DNA of 64,000 bases from [Flexibacter] sp. ATCC 35103 (GTDB lineage Bacteria; Bacteroidota; Bacteroidia; Flavobacteriales; Flavobacteriaceae). Below, piece by piece: positions 43,808-53,764 of the stretch. The stretch's first letter is position 1. Every line of letters starts with the position of its first letter. The notes under the pieces were generated by a model that worked only from the letters and a program-made list of their open reading frames with translations, had not been told where the DNA came from and ran no database searches. Position numbers and translations under genes: made by a program. The stretch is taken from contig NZ_MTQF01000013.1 in the NCBI RefSeq assembly GCF_001975985.1, positions 1 to 64,000 of the forward strand, given 5' to 3'.

Positions 43808-45631
43808 TTATTTCTTAAAAAGAACTTCTAGTATTTTAGAATAAATTTCAGTGTTTTGGTACACACCTGTAAAATTATCAGCACCTGGTCCATAAGCAAA
43901 AACAGGAACCGGAACTGCCGTATGATCGTTTGTACTAAAACTTCCGTGTACATATCCTTTTTCTATACTTCCGTCAATTAACGAAAGCCCACCTGTTTCG
44001 TGATCAGCCGTTACGATCAAAAGTGTTTCCGGGTTCTTGTCTACAAATTCCATTGCCTGACCAACTAATTTGTCAAAATCAAGCATTTCCCGAACCACAT
44101 ATTCTACATTGTTTTGATGTCCGCCATAATCGATTTGTGCCCCTTCGGCCATTATAAAAAACGGATTTTTTGTTTTAGCAAAAGTCGAAGTTGCTTTTGC
44201 CAGGGATTTGGTTAAAAAATCTCCTCTTCCGTTTTTCATCGAAACTACCGAAGCATCGTCTAAAACAATAAATCTATTATTTTTAATGGTATCCAGACTG
44301 CTAAATTTATCCGAGAAAGTATATCCTTTTTCTCTTAATTCTTTAGAAAGATCCTTACCATCTTTTCTCAATGTAAATTCTTTTGTTCCTCCACCAATCA
44401 AAATATCCGACGGATTACTTAAGAAATCATTTGCTATAAGCTCGCTGTAACTTCTTTCTGGCTGATGCGCATAAAAACATGCCGGCGTGGCATCTGTAAT
44501 ATTTCCGGCAGAAATGATTGCCGTTTTATAATTTTTCTTCGCTAATTGCTGTGTGATTAATTCTAAAGGCTTTCCGTTTTCATCTACACTTATAAAACGA
44601 TTATTGGTTTTATGTCCTGTTGCCATTGCTGTTGCTCCCGCAGCCGAATCGGTAATATAACTGTCTGAAGATTTGGTAATAGAAAATCCTTGTATTGGAA
44701 TATTAAACAAACTCAACTGCCCTTTATTAGCCGTGTAGCCGGAATAAATTTGCGTTAATCCCATTCCGTCGCCAATTAAAAGAATGACATTTTTAGGTTT
44801 CTTTTTGGCGAAAGCCGAAGCGTTTTTAGGAATATATGCCTGGTGAAATTCGGTATTTTGATAAAATGTAGATTTAATAGTATTGATAAAATGTGTTAAT
44901 TCCGGAACATTATCCGTACCAATAAAATCAACTTTTAAGTTCATCAAAGTCATCCAGGTATTTACATTATCCTGCGTTGCCCAAAATCGTACTTTTTTGT
45001 TCTGATCGTGTACTTTTTTAATGATTGTTTGTACTTTCTCAGCATCGGCTTGTGTCATTACGCCTTTCCCATTCCAGATGGTGATTTCTTTTAAATCCTC
45101 GCTAATCATTTCGACGCGTGATAATTGTTCCGGAGTATAATTTTCGTTTAATCTTCCGTCAAAATAAATAAAATCAGGATAGTCTTTCCAATTGGTTGGC
45201 GAAGGTCTGTTTCCTGAAATGACCACTTTTATATTTCTATTCGAAATTAAATCGGGATATGTTTTTAATTGTTGTGCAATTAATTTTAAAGTCGGATCAG
45301 CCTCTGTTTTGATATCGATCATTAAAATCAAAGGTTTATTACTAGGGTAAGCTTTTCCTCCTAAAGATTTTAATTTATTTGAAAGCGGATCCAGATATTG
45401 GCTTTTAAGCGTATTCTGAGGTGTAATTTCTTTAGAAGTATGCGCCACAAAAAGTTCATTATTTACGATAAAAACATCGGCTTCAATAACACCGGTTTCA
45501 TTAGAATAAGCTTCGTAAAAAGGGAGTTTGCTGGCATAATCATTATGCGAATGAATGTTCGACGAACTATATTCCTGTGCTTGTGCAAGCATGAAAAATT
45601 GGAGGCAAAAAAGGGTGATTATTTTTTTCAT
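43808..45631 (-). CDS. Two-domain secreted phosphatase: GDPD/PI-PLC-like + alkaline phosphatase
   Basis: I chose the start MKKIITLFC, which gives 607 residues and a clean signal peptide (ending AQAQ); an upstream in-frame start would add 21 residues before it. Residues about 24-250 form a glycerophosphodiesterase/PI-PLC-like TIM-barrel domain (HSHNDYASKLPF, VIEADVF, IDIKTEAD). Residues about 280-607 are a PhoA-family alkaline phosphatase: metal-binding IGDGMG with D288, nucleophile S329 in TDSAAGATAMATG, then TADHETGG. Together they could split phosphodiesters and release phosphate outside the inner membrane. It lies downstream of a SusC/SusD pair in the same direction but is separated by a repeat array, so co-transcription is doubtful. 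Confidence 0.9.
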   Translation of the reverse strand: MKKIITLFCLQFFMLAQAQEYSSSNIHSHNDYASKLPFYEAYSNETGVIEADVFIVNNELFVAHTSKEITPQNTLKSQYLDPLSNKLKSLGGKAYPSNKPLILMIDIKTEADPTLKLIAQQLKTYPDLISNRNIKVVISGNRPSPTNWKDYPDFIYFDGRLNENYTPEQLSRVEMISEDLKEITIWNGKGVMTQADAEKVQTIIKKVHDQNKKVRFWATQDNVNTWMTLMNLKVDFIGTDNVPELTHFINTIKSTFYQNTEFHQAYIPKNASAFAKKKPKNVILLIGDGMGLTQIYSGYTANKGQLSLFNIPIQGFSITKSSDSYITDSAAGATAMATGHKTNNRFISVDENGKPLELITQQLAKKNYKTAIISAGNITDATPACFYAHQPERSYSELIANDFLSNPSDILIGGGTKEFTLRKDGKDLSKELREKGYTFSDKFSSLDTIKNNRFIVLDDASVVSMKNGRGDFLTKSLAKATSTFAKTKNPFFIMAEGAQIDYGGHQNNVEYVVREMLDFDKLVGQAMEFVDKNPETLLIVTADHETGGLSLIDGSIEKGYVHGSFSTNDHTAVPVPVFAYGPGADNFTGVYQNTEIYSKILEVLFKK

Positions 45632-45664
45632 TGGAAAAATTGGGGTTATTGTTTTTATATTATT

Positions 45665-46345
45665 GAAGCTCAAGCGGAGCGATATATATGTCACCCCAAT
45701 GGGGCTTTTTTTCCATCTAAAATTGAATTGCTATAGATATATCGTCCCGCTGGGACTTGTTTATTTGCAACTCGATCTTTTTCGATCGAAATAACAATTA
45801 TTAAAGCTCCAGCGGAGCGTAATATTTATAGCAATTATTGATTTACCCACACATAAAGCTCCAGAGGAGCGTAATATTTATAGCAATCATAGATTCCCAC
45901 ACATAAAGCTCCAGAGGAGCGATATATATGTCACCCCGATGGGGCTTTTTTTCCATCTAAAATTGAATTGCTATAGATATATCGTCCCGCTGTGACTTGT
46001 TTTATTTGTAACCCAACAGAAATCATTTTTAATCGAAATGAAAATATTGTGGTTATTTCTTTCATATTATTAAAGCTAGCGGAGCACCACATTTATAGCA
46101 ATTATAGGTTCTCTCACATTAAAGCTCCAGAAGAGCGTAATATTTATAGCAATTAGAGATTCCTCCACATAAAGCTCCAGAGGAGCGATATATATGTCAC
46201 CCCGATGGGGCTTTTTTTCCATCTAAAATTGAATTTGCTATAGATATATCGTCCCTCTGGGACTTGTTTATTTACAACTCAATCTTTTTCGATCTAAATG
46301 ACAATGAATTTGCTATAAATATATCGTCCCGCTGGGACTTACTTT
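45665..46345. repeat. Array of about seven GC-palindrome intergenic repeats
   Basis: Seven related units, each opening with AGCTCCAGnGGAGCG or a close variant, lie in the same orientation. Three long units also carry CACCCCnATGGGGCT and GTCCCnCTGGGACTT, so they contain three short palindromes joined by ATATATATGTCA- and TTGCTATAGATATATC-type linkers. Short units continue with TAATATTTATAGCAAT. No ORF covers them. The same element appears near 61590-61660 in the opposite orientation. They look like a dispersed repeat family that may form RNA hairpins. Confidence 0.8.
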
Positions 46346-46426
46346 GACTACTCTTTCAAATTGTTTACCAACGAATAAAAATCATTTTAATCTTATTAAT
46401 CTGTGGCTATAAAATTTAAACACAAA

Positions 46427-46515
46427 CCAGCCTTTTACTCAAAAAAGACTGGCCTATTTTTATATAAAATTCATTTGTTTTTTTCTTACAACTGCAAGCT
46501 CCGACAAGCTTGCAG
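46427..46515 (-). terminator. Two hairpins after the susD gene
   Basis: A 9-bp perfect stem (46492-46500 with 46507-46515) starts 36 nt past the SusD stop. A second stem with one G-U pair (46427-46436 with 46443-46452) follows. Either could end the SusC-SusD transcript. Confidence 0.55.
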
Positions 46516-46551
46516 CGTAGAAAAAACTAAACAAACAACTGAAAATACAAG

Positions 46552-48087
46552 TTACCAACCTTTATTTTGCGTAAGTGCTCCTTTGCTCACTGCTATTTCG
46601 TCTGGTGGTATTGGCCAAACGTTGTGAACTGCAGGATTAAAATTACGTGCAGGATAAATTACGGTTCCGTTATAATGGTGTAAAGGTTTTGCGTAGGTTG
46701 CCTGAGCATCGCCCCAACGTACTAAATCAAAATGACGGTCTGTCCATTCTCCGGCAAGTTCACAACGTCTTTCTCTTTTTAAATCGGTTAATGTTGCTCC
46801 GGCAAGGTTTGCTAAACCTGCACGACTGCGAATCATATTAATTTCGGTATCTGCATTCAGGCCTTTCATTAATTTAGCTTCTGCGAGCATCAAAATCACA
46901 TCGGCATAACGCAAAAGCGGTACATTTAAAGCTGTCGAAGGTTTATCTCCATTCGCATTTACATAACGAATATCGATTCCGCCAGAAGTTGTTTTTGGGT
47001 AACCAAACGGTTCCATATATTTATTGAACTGATATCCCGTTCTGTTACTGGAACTTACCAAATGATTTCCTTCATTAAAAGTCACTAATTCACCAAAATA
47101 CATGAACTTATCTCCTTTTTGTAAAATTGTAGCGCTACGTCTTTTATCTGCCGGATCATATGTATCAAACAATTCTTTTGTAGGATAAAAATTTCCCCAA
47201 CCGTTGTAAACTCCCCAACCTTTATCCTCTAGACAAACCCCTGGAAAAATAGAACCCAAAGAGGTATTGTCTGCACTCGATGTTACAGACCAGATATATT
47301 CTGATGACCAGTTGTTTTTAATCTTAAATACATCTTCAAAATTGTCCAGTAACTTATGTTTTCCACTGCTTACAATCATATTGGCATACTTAATCGCATT
47401 ATCCCAATCTTTTGCATACAGGTATGTACGAACTAAATATCCCCAGGCAGCTGTTTTATGTGCACGTCCGTAATTGTCAGGTGTAAGTTCATTAAAATAC
47501 GGCAATAAATCTGCTGCTTTTGCTAAATCTGCTGCGATATAGGCATAATTTTCGGCTACGTTTTTAGCTCTTGGTACATACACATTTGTTGGATCTTCAC
47601 GATCCTGAATCGGGATTCCGGCGCGATCATCACCATAATGATATGCTAATTCCAGATGCATTACCGCATGATTGAAGTAAGCTTCGCCCAACATCATATT
47701 TTTTGTTTTTTCGTCTAGAGAAATCTTCGGGATATTGCGAATAACATCATTACAGCGTTTCATTACTTCGTAGTGCAATCTCCAGATATCTTTAGTATCA
47801 GACTCTGCTCCGTCTACAATAAAATTCTTGATACGTTCTGCGTTTTGTCTTGGTTTTGTTCCAATATCATCACTCGCATTATTCAGCCAGAAAAAACCAC
47901 GGCCATACATGTTATCATCAGAATATAAAGCATAAATAGCGTTTACTCCTGCTTTTGCATCAGCGGGTGTTTTCCAGAAATTCCCACTTGAAGGCGCTCC
48001 TTGCGGAACCAGATCCAATTCACTTTCGCAAGCTGCTGTACCAAACAAAAGCACAAAACTCAATAGTAAAAGACTTAAATTTTTCAT
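46552..48087 (-). CDS. SusD/RagB-family outer-membrane lipoprotein
   Basis: A 511-residue surface lipoprotein. I chose the start MKNLSLLL because it opens the lipoprotein signal (FGTAAC, acceptor C20); an upstream in-frame start adds 11 polar residues and overlaps susC. SusD features are clear: an N-terminal TPR region (GNFWKTPADAKAGVNAIYALY) and a C-terminal LLRYADVILMLAEA ... ERRCELAGEWTDRHFDLVRW block. It binds substrate as the lid of the SusC channel. The substrate is unknown; no glycoside hydrolase lies nearby. Confidence 0.93.
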   Translation of the reverse strand: MKNLSLLLLSFVLLFGTAACESELDLVPQGAPSSGNFWKTPADAKAGVNAIYALYSDDNMYGRGFFWLNNASDDIGTKPRQNAERIKNFIVDGAESDTKDIWRLHYEVMKRCNDVIRNIPKISLDEKTKNMMLGEAYFNHAVMHLELAYHYGDDRAGIPIQDREDPTNVYVPRAKNVAENYAYIAADLAKAADLLPYFNELTPDNYGRAHKTAAWGYLVRTYLYAKDWDNAIKYANMIVSSGKHKLLDNFEDVFKIKNNWSSEYIWSVTSSADNTSLGSIFPGVCLEDKGWGVYNGWGNFYPTKELFDTYDPADKRRSATILQKGDKFMYFGELVTFNEGNHLVSSSNRTGYQFNKYMEPFGYPKTTSGGIDIRYVNANGDKPSTALNVPLLRYADVILMLAEAKLMKGLNADTEINMIRSRAGLANLAGATLTDLKRERRCELAGEWTDRHFDLVRWGDAQATYAKPLHHYNGTVIYPARNFNPAVHNVWPIPPDEIAVSKGALTQNKGW

Positions 48088-48106
48088 TTTATTTGTTTTA
48101 TATTTT

Positions 48107-51100
48107 TTAAAAAGTTGCATTTACACCCGTCATATAAATGCGGGAAAGAGGATATTTGCCTAAGTCCATTCCAAAGTTGTTCAACCCCACTTCAGGATCC
48201 ATTCCTGAATAATTTGTGATGGTGAAAAGGTTTTGGGCCGAGATAAAAAATCTAAGTTTTGCTTTTCCGTTCAGCCATTGGTCTTTTACTGTATATCCTA
48301 TAGAAAGGTTTCTTAATCTTACGAAAGAAGCATCTTCGATATAAAAATCAGAAATTCGCCCGAAGTTATTGTTGTTATCTGTTGATGAAAGTACCGGAAT
48401 ACTAGTATTAGTATTCGTTGGCGACCACGCATTTTTAGACTCTGCCAATAAATTATATCCTGGAAACGAACCGTTTAAACCAGTATGTTTTACCGCATTA
48501 AACACACTATTTCCTGCCGCTCCGCTAAAAAAGATATTCATATCAAAACCTTTGTACCTAAAGTTCGTGTTTAAACTAAAAGTAGTTTTAGGAAAAGGGC
48601 TTCCAAGCACGACTCTGTCGCTGTTATTGATTACACCATCTCCGTTTACATCTTTAAATTTAATATCTCCGGCAACCGCATTTGGCTGATATACTTCTCC
48701 TTTTGAATTTACATACGCTTTTGCTTCGGCATTACTTTGAAATAATCCGTCTGTAGAATATCCGTAAAAAGCACCAACCGGACTGCCAACCTGATAAATA
48801 TTAGCCAAAGGCAAACTACGAACTCGGCTTAAATTCAAAGGTTCAAGAGAGGTTAAATCGTCTTTGATCGAAACAATTTTATTGCTTAAAAAGGCAGCGT
48901 TTGCCGTTACATCAAATTTAAATTCTCCACGAGTTTTTTGATACATCAAACTGGCTTCGATTCCTTTATTTTCAACATCTCCGGAATTTACAATTCTGCC
49001 CAGCGGAGTTCCTGAAACACCCGGAAGCTGATCGCGAACCAGCATGTCTTTGTTTGTTTTTACATAAGCATCTACAGATCCTGATAAGGCATTATTGAAT
49101 AAGCTAAAATCTAATCCCAAGTTGGTTTGCTCAGAGCTTTCCCATCTTAAATTAGGATTTGACAATTCACTTTCAGAATATCCGTAATTAATTACCGGAC
49201 TTGAACCAATTAAAGCCTGAGTCTGATTTAAGGGAACACTAAATTGGTAAGGTCCAAGATTACCTAAATTTCCTATTTGTCCCCAGCTTGCGCGTAATTT
49301 TAAGTTGTTTACAACAGGATTTATACTTTGCATGAAGCCTTCTTCAGAAATTAACCAACCTGCCGAAACAGACGGATATACTTTCCAGCGGTTTGCTGAT
49401 GTAAGTTTTGAAGTTCCGTCACGACGAACAATTCCTGAGATTAAATATTTTTGATTAAAGTCGTAATTTAATCTCCCTACATACGAAGAAATAATTTCTT
49501 CAGATAAACCTGCTCCTAATTGCTGAACCAATTTTGCATTTAATAAATAACGCTGTGATGCATCTTCATTATCAAAACCTGTTCCTTGTACCGTATAAAA
49601 ATCTTTCTTGATTTGTTGGTACGTGTATCCTGCAAGAGCTTTAAAATTGTGTTTACCTAATGATTTTTCATATGATACGGTTTGCTCGCTTAATAAGTCA
49701 GTAGTAGTTGAAGTAGATTGTGTTAATCTATTGAAATCAAATATTTTACCCGGTTCTGTAATCTTAGTTGCAAACTCCGTCGAGTTGTTCTGGATTCTGG
49801 TGTATCCCCAGTTTGATTTTAATTTTAAACCCTGAATAATTTCCCATTCAGCATACGGATTGATCAAAATTGTCGAGATAGGATTTCTGTTGTCTAATCT
49901 CTTCAAATATGCTACCGGATTAATTACGTCTCCATAAGAACCGATGTATTTTTCAGGAACTCCACCAAAATGCCCTGAACCGTCTTCTTTGTAAATTGTA
50001 GCATTTGGCGGATAAAAAATTGCTGCTAAAATCGCTCCCGTATACGCATTTGAAGTATTGGCAGATTGTCCGTCTGTTAGGGAATATGACATGTTTTCTC
50101 CTAACGTGAAATTTGGTGCCAGTTTAAAAGAAGAGTTTGCTCTTGCAGTATATCGGCTTCCGAAAGTATTTAATAAGATACCTTCATTTTTTCTATAACT
50201 TCCGGATAAAAAGAAATTAGATTTCTCTGTTTTTCCGTTTACAGAAATAGATAAATCCTGAATTTGTCCTGTCTGGAAAATTTCATCCATCCAGTTTGTT
50301 TTTGTTGTTCTTGCAGTTGGTTCAAATGCGGTATCAAAGGCAGGAATTCTTGGCATACCTGCATTATCTCTTGCAGTGTTCATTGCATCAGCATATTCTG
50401 CAGCATTTAAAACATCCAGTGTTTTAGCCACACTTTGTACTCCGCCCTGATAATTTACATTGATATTTATACGGTCAGAAATTCCTTTTTTAGACGTGAT
50501 TAGTATTACACCTCCAGAAGCTCTTGCGCCATAAATTGCTGCAGAAGCCGCATCTTTAAGCACACTGATTGAGGCAATATCATTTGGGTTTAATGTATTT
50601 AAAGATCCACTGTAGATAATTCCGTCTAATACAATCAAAGGCGTTTCGGCATTCAAAGAACCAATACCACGAATATTAATCGTTGGCTCAGCCGTAGGAT
50701 CTCCACCACTGCTAATTACCGTAACACCCGCCACAGTCCCTTGCAATAATTCGGCTGCACTATTGTAGGTTCTGCTTGAAGATTCTTTCATAGAAACAGT
50801 TCCTACAGCACCTAAAACTTCGTTCTTTTTTACAGAACCATATCCCATCACTACCACTTCCTGCAGTTGTTTCATATCTGCCAATAACTTAACGCTTATG
50901 TTTTTATCTGAACTGGTTACTTTTACTTCTTGCGTAACATAACCTACGTACGAAAAAACAAGTACCGCGTTAGACGAGTTGATTTCCATCTTGAAAGTTC
51001 CGTCAAAATCTGTTGTTGCTGTGGCATCAGAATCTTTGTCTTTAATTCCTACTCCCGGCAAAGGCATTCCGTCGTCTCCACCAAAAACAGTTCCTGAAAG

Positions 51101-51496
51101 GCTTATTTTTCCTTGTCCGGAATCAGCCACTTTTTGATTTTTTTTGATGACAATATTGTTGCTTAGAATTTCATATTTAAGAAAAAAATTGCTGCATATT
51201 TTATCCAATGCTTGTTCTAAGGTAACGTTGTTTAGTTTTAAACTAATTTTCTGATTCGTATTTACCTGATTCGTCTCGTACATAAAATGCACGTCAGCCT
51301 GTTTCTCAATTTTCTGAAAAACATTTTTTATACTTTCATTGTCTACTTTTAAGGTTACTCGCTTGCCAATGTTAACACTTGCTGCGTTCATTGTGAAGCC
51401 GATAAAAAATAAAGCTGCAAACAAAAGTGCTTTCGTTAATACCATTTTTTTAATGCTCTGACAGTTTATAACATACCGCATTTGTTTTTGATTCAT
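48107..51496 (-). CDS. SusC/RagA-family TonB-dependent transporter with STN domain
   Basis: The protein has 1129 residues. After a long signal region (to about residue 40) comes an STN domain (about 45-120), then a carboxypeptidase-D-like domain (about 128-215, SYVGYVTQEV), the TonB plug (VVVMGYGSVKK ... NIRGIGSLN ... PLIVLDG) and the SusC beta-barrel ending in YMTGVNATF. The STN domain signals to an anti-sigma factor, which matches the FecR and ECF sigma genes just upstream. It imports an unknown, SusD-captured solute. Confidence 0.94.
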   Translation of the reverse strand: MNQKQMRYVINCQSIKKMVLTKALLFAALFFIGFTMNAASVNIGKRVTLKVDNESIKNVFQKIEKQADVHFMYETNQVNTNQKISLKLNNVTLEQALDKICSNFFLKYEILSNNIVIKKNQKVADSGQGKISLSGTVFGGDDGMPLPGVGIKDKDSDATATTDFDGTFKMEINSSNAVLVFSYVGYVTQEVKVTSSDKNISVKLLADMKQLQEVVVMGYGSVKKNEVLGAVGTVSMKESSSRTYNSAAELLQGTVAGVTVISSGGDPTAEPTINIRGIGSLNAETPLIVLDGIIYSGSLNTLNPNDIASISVLKDAASAAIYGARASGGVILITSKKGISDRININVNYQGGVQSVAKTLDVLNAAEYADAMNTARDNAGMPRIPAFDTAFEPTARTTKTNWMDEIFQTGQIQDLSISVNGKTEKSNFFLSGSYRKNEGILLNTFGSRYTARANSSFKLAPNFTLGENMSYSLTDGQSANTSNAYTGAILAAIFYPPNATIYKEDGSGHFGGVPEKYIGSYGDVINPVAYLKRLDNRNPISTILINPYAEWEIIQGLKLKSNWGYTRIQNNSTEFATKITEPGKIFDFNRLTQSTSTTTDLLSEQTVSYEKSLGKHNFKALAGYTYQQIKKDFYTVQGTGFDNEDASQRYLLNAKLVQQLGAGLSEEIISSYVGRLNYDFNQKYLISGIVRRDGTSKLTSANRWKVYPSVSAGWLISEEGFMQSINPVVNNLKLRASWGQIGNLGNLGPYQFSVPLNQTQALIGSSPVINYGYSESELSNPNLRWESSEQTNLGLDFSLFNNALSGSVDAYVKTNKDMLVRDQLPGVSGTPLGRIVNSGDVENKGIEASLMYQKTRGEFKFDVTANAAFLSNKIVSIKDDLTSLEPLNLSRVRSLPLANIYQVGSPVGAFYGYSTDGLFQSNAEAKAYVNSKGEVYQPNAVAGDIKFKDVNGDGVINNSDRVVLGSPFPKTTFSLNTNFRYKGFDMNIFFSGAAGNSVFNAVKHTGLNGSFPGYNLLAESKNAWSPTNTNTSIPVLSSTDNNNNFGRISDFYIEDASFVRLRNLSIGYTVKDQWLNGKAKLRFFISAQNLFTITNYSGMDPEVGLNNFGMDLGKYPLSRIYMTGVNATF

Positions 51497-51584
51497 GTTT
51501 TTGGAGTTTTAATTTGTGTTTGGATTATTACTTGGTTTCTACGTAGATGATTGATTAACTTAATTTTAAACACTTATGATTGCG

Positions 51585-51799
51585 TAATTTTTTAACACAT
51601 AGGGACATAGCTTTTCTTTGTTGATAAAAGGCGTTTCACTCGTTTAAATTCACATAGCTTTGTAGAATTTGAGTTTCAATTTTCAAATAAATTCTTCTTC
51701 TCTGAGTTTTTTTTGCTCGCAGATCACGCAGATCGAGCAGATTTTATTTCATATAAACACTTTGTCAGACCTAACAGGTTTTAAAAACCTGTTAGGTCT
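51585..51799. repeat. Cluster of dispersed repeat-like sequences and a terminator palindrome
   Basis: Within the gap 51497-51800 lie a TTTTTAACACATAGGGACAT segment, a segment with tandem GCAGATC units (GCTCGCAGATCACGCAGATC), and a perfect 16-bp inverted repeat (51767-51782 with 51784-51799, core GACCTAACAGG/CCTGTTAGGTC). From memory, such sequences recur between genes in Flavobacterium genomes. The palindrome directly follows the fecR stop and should also terminate that transcript. Confidence 0.6.
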
Positions 51800-51800
51800 C

Positions 51801-52721
51801 TTATTGTATGATATAAGTTCCCGACTCGATTTTATAATTGGCATTGATAATATTGCATACTAAAGCTACGACCTGATTTACAGGCAGTTCTTTAAAATAA
51901 GCGCTGATTTTTAAATTGTTAAGATTCTTGTTTTCGATCTGGATCGCTACATTATAATTGCGATTTATGGTGGCGATAACTTCCGGTAAAGGAGCATCTT
52001 CAAAAACAATTATATTTTTTCGCCATAGCGAAATAGAATTCACAGGAACATCTGTAAAAGCTTGAATTTTATTATTTTGTGATTTAAAAACTACTTTTTG
52101 CCCCGGCGTTACATACACATTTTCTTCTGTGGCAGTAGATTTTACATTTACTCTTCCAGTTAAAACCGAAACTTCCTGTGTGGCGTGATCCGGATATGCC
52201 TGAACATTAAAACTAGTTCCTAAAACTTTCGTATCCATTTTATCGGTATGAATAATAAAAGGATGTTCTTTGTCTTTTGCTACATCAAAAAAAGCTTCAC
52301 CTGTCAGGTATACTTCTCTTGTACCTCCTTTAAATTGAATTGGATATTTTAGAAGACTTCCTGCATTTAACCAGATTTGGGTTCCGTCACTCAAGGTTAT
52401 TTTAGCATGCTCGCCTAGTTTTGTTGTATATTCTTTAGAAATTGTCTGTACTGATGAAAAATAAAAGAAACACGATAATCCCATTAAAAAAACTAAAGAA
52501 GCTGCCATAGCCCAATTTTTATAAGGAAGAAAAATAACGTGGTTTGTTTTTTTAATTTTTCTGATTTCTTGTTTTAATTTCGAACGGTCTGATTGTATAA
52601 TTGCATTAGGATCTAAAATTTGTTCCGGATGATCGTACCAGTTATTCCATAATTCTTCTCCTTTTTCAGAAGGCTTTCCTTCTAAAAAAAGCTGTATATC
52701 TTGATGTAATTTTTCAGGCAT
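51801..52721 (-). CDS. FecR-family anti-sigma factor
   Basis: A 306-residue inner-membrane protein. It has a cytoplasmic N-terminal sigma-binding part, one membrane segment (about 69-90, AASLVFLMGLSCFFYF), a FecR domain (TLSDGTQIWLNAGS, VYLTGEAFFDVAKD, VLGTSFNVQAY) and a C-terminal STN-like end (ISAYFKELPVNQVVALV). It holds the neighbouring sigma factor until the SusC STN domain signals. Gene order sigma-fecR-susC-susD is the standard layout. Confidence 0.93.
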   Translation of the reverse strand: MPEKLHQDIQLFLEGKPSEKGEELWNNWYDHPEQILDPNAIIQSDRSKLKQEIRKIKKTNHVIFLPYKNWAMAASLVFLMGLSCFFYFSSVQTISKEYTTKLGEHAKITLSDGTQIWLNAGSLLKYPIQFKGGTREVYLTGEAFFDVAKDKEHPFIIHTDKMDTKVLGTSFNVQAYPDHATQEVSVLTGRVNVKSTATEENVYVTPGQKVVFKSQNNKIQAFTDVPVNSISLWRKNIIVFEDAPLPEVIATINRNYNVAIQIENKNLNNLKISAYFKELPVNQVVALVCNIINANYKIESGTYIIQ

Positions 52722-52835
52722 TATAATTTGTTTATCTCTTTAATAGTATGTCTTGGAAATCTTATTTTCAGGTAGGCAGATAAGGTTACGCTTTTGTTAA
52801 GAAAAAACGCTCCTCCATAATTTTTGAAAACAGTA

Positions 52836-53393
52836 TCAGTTGAATTCACCTAAATAGTTTCGCATAAATTTGAGCGCGTAAGCAATATGATACTTTACGG
52901 TTTCGTGCGAGACATTAAGTTCTTCGGCAATTTCTTTGTTCGAATATTGTTTGATACGGCTCAGGATAAAAACTTCTTTTGATTTTTTAGGGAGTAATAA
53001 AGTCGCTTTATCTACTGCTTGCTGCAGTTCCTGATAATAAATAGAATCTTCGGTTGTATTGCTGTTGTTATAATCATTATTACTGCGGTCCGAAACCTCT
53101 TTGATATACTGATCTGTAATGGTGTGTGATTTTATATAATCTAAGGTCACATAACGTACTGAAGTATAGATGTAAGCCGAGAATTTCTTTTGAATCACTA
53201 AAGTCTTTCGGCGTTCCCAGATTGTGGTAAAAACTTCCTGGACAATTTCTTCTGAAACGGGAACAGATTTCATTCGCATATAAACAAAGCGAACTAAGAG
53301 ATCCCGATATCTAAAATACAATTCATCAAACGCTTTATCCTTTCCTTGTCTCAATAATTCAACAAGCTGTTCATCAGTAAATCCTTTATACAT
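52836..53393 (-). CDS. ECF RNA polymerase sigma factor (FecI-like)
   Basis: A 185-residue sigma-70 family factor of the Bacteroidota FecI-like group. Region 2 is DELYFRYRDLLVRFVYMRMK with VSEEIVQEVFTTIWERR. Region 4 is PKKSKEVFILSRIKQYSNKEIAEEL with SHETVKYHIAYALK. It should direct transcription of the adjacent SusC/SusD genes. Confidence 0.93.
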   Translation of the reverse strand: MYKGFTDEQLVELLRQGKDKAFDELYFRYRDLLVRFVYMRMKSVPVSEEIVQEVFTTIWERRKTLVIQKKFSAYIYTSVRYVTLDYIKSHTITDQYIKEVSDRSNNDYNNSNTTEDSIYYQELQQAVDKATLLLPKKSKEVFILSRIKQYSNKEIAEELNVSHETVKYHIAYALKFMRNYLGEFN

Positions 53394-53764
53394 AATAGGT
53401 CACTTTTGCATTTAGCGAACAAATGGTATTTGCTAAAACACCGTTATTACTTCTTTTTTTGCGATGTATTCTTAATTTTAAAAATGACATATACTACATT
53501 GTTTTGTTTTATAATATGTCTCCAAAATTAGAAATGAGGGTAGGTCGATAAGGTTACGTTTACATTAATAAAAAGGTCATTTTATAAAACATTATATTAA
53601 CATTTCGTCTCGCAAATGTTATCACGTGCATATAAAATTTTGATTACAAGTGTTCTGAAATAAAACGTCTTAGATTGTAATTTTGAAATAAATGACAAAA
53701 GAAGTATAACAACGTAAGCTGAATTTGATATTAGCTTCGTAGAAAAAATTAAATCTCCAGCCCC
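53394..53764. other. Divergent intergenic region
   Basis: Lies between the sigma factor gene and the PAS histidine kinase gene, which run in opposite directions. It must contain both promoters. No ORF, hairpin or CCGTAA-type element stands out. Confidence 0.5.

Noticed and set aside
45665..46345. CRISPR array
   Set aside because: Units vary in length, the palindromes differ in sequence, and there are no regular unique spacers or cas genes.
46663..46669. TTACGG inside susD (also one inside the PAS kinase gene near 54125)
   Set aside because: Single hexamers within coding sequence, without a 22-bp partner or -7 box; expected by chance.
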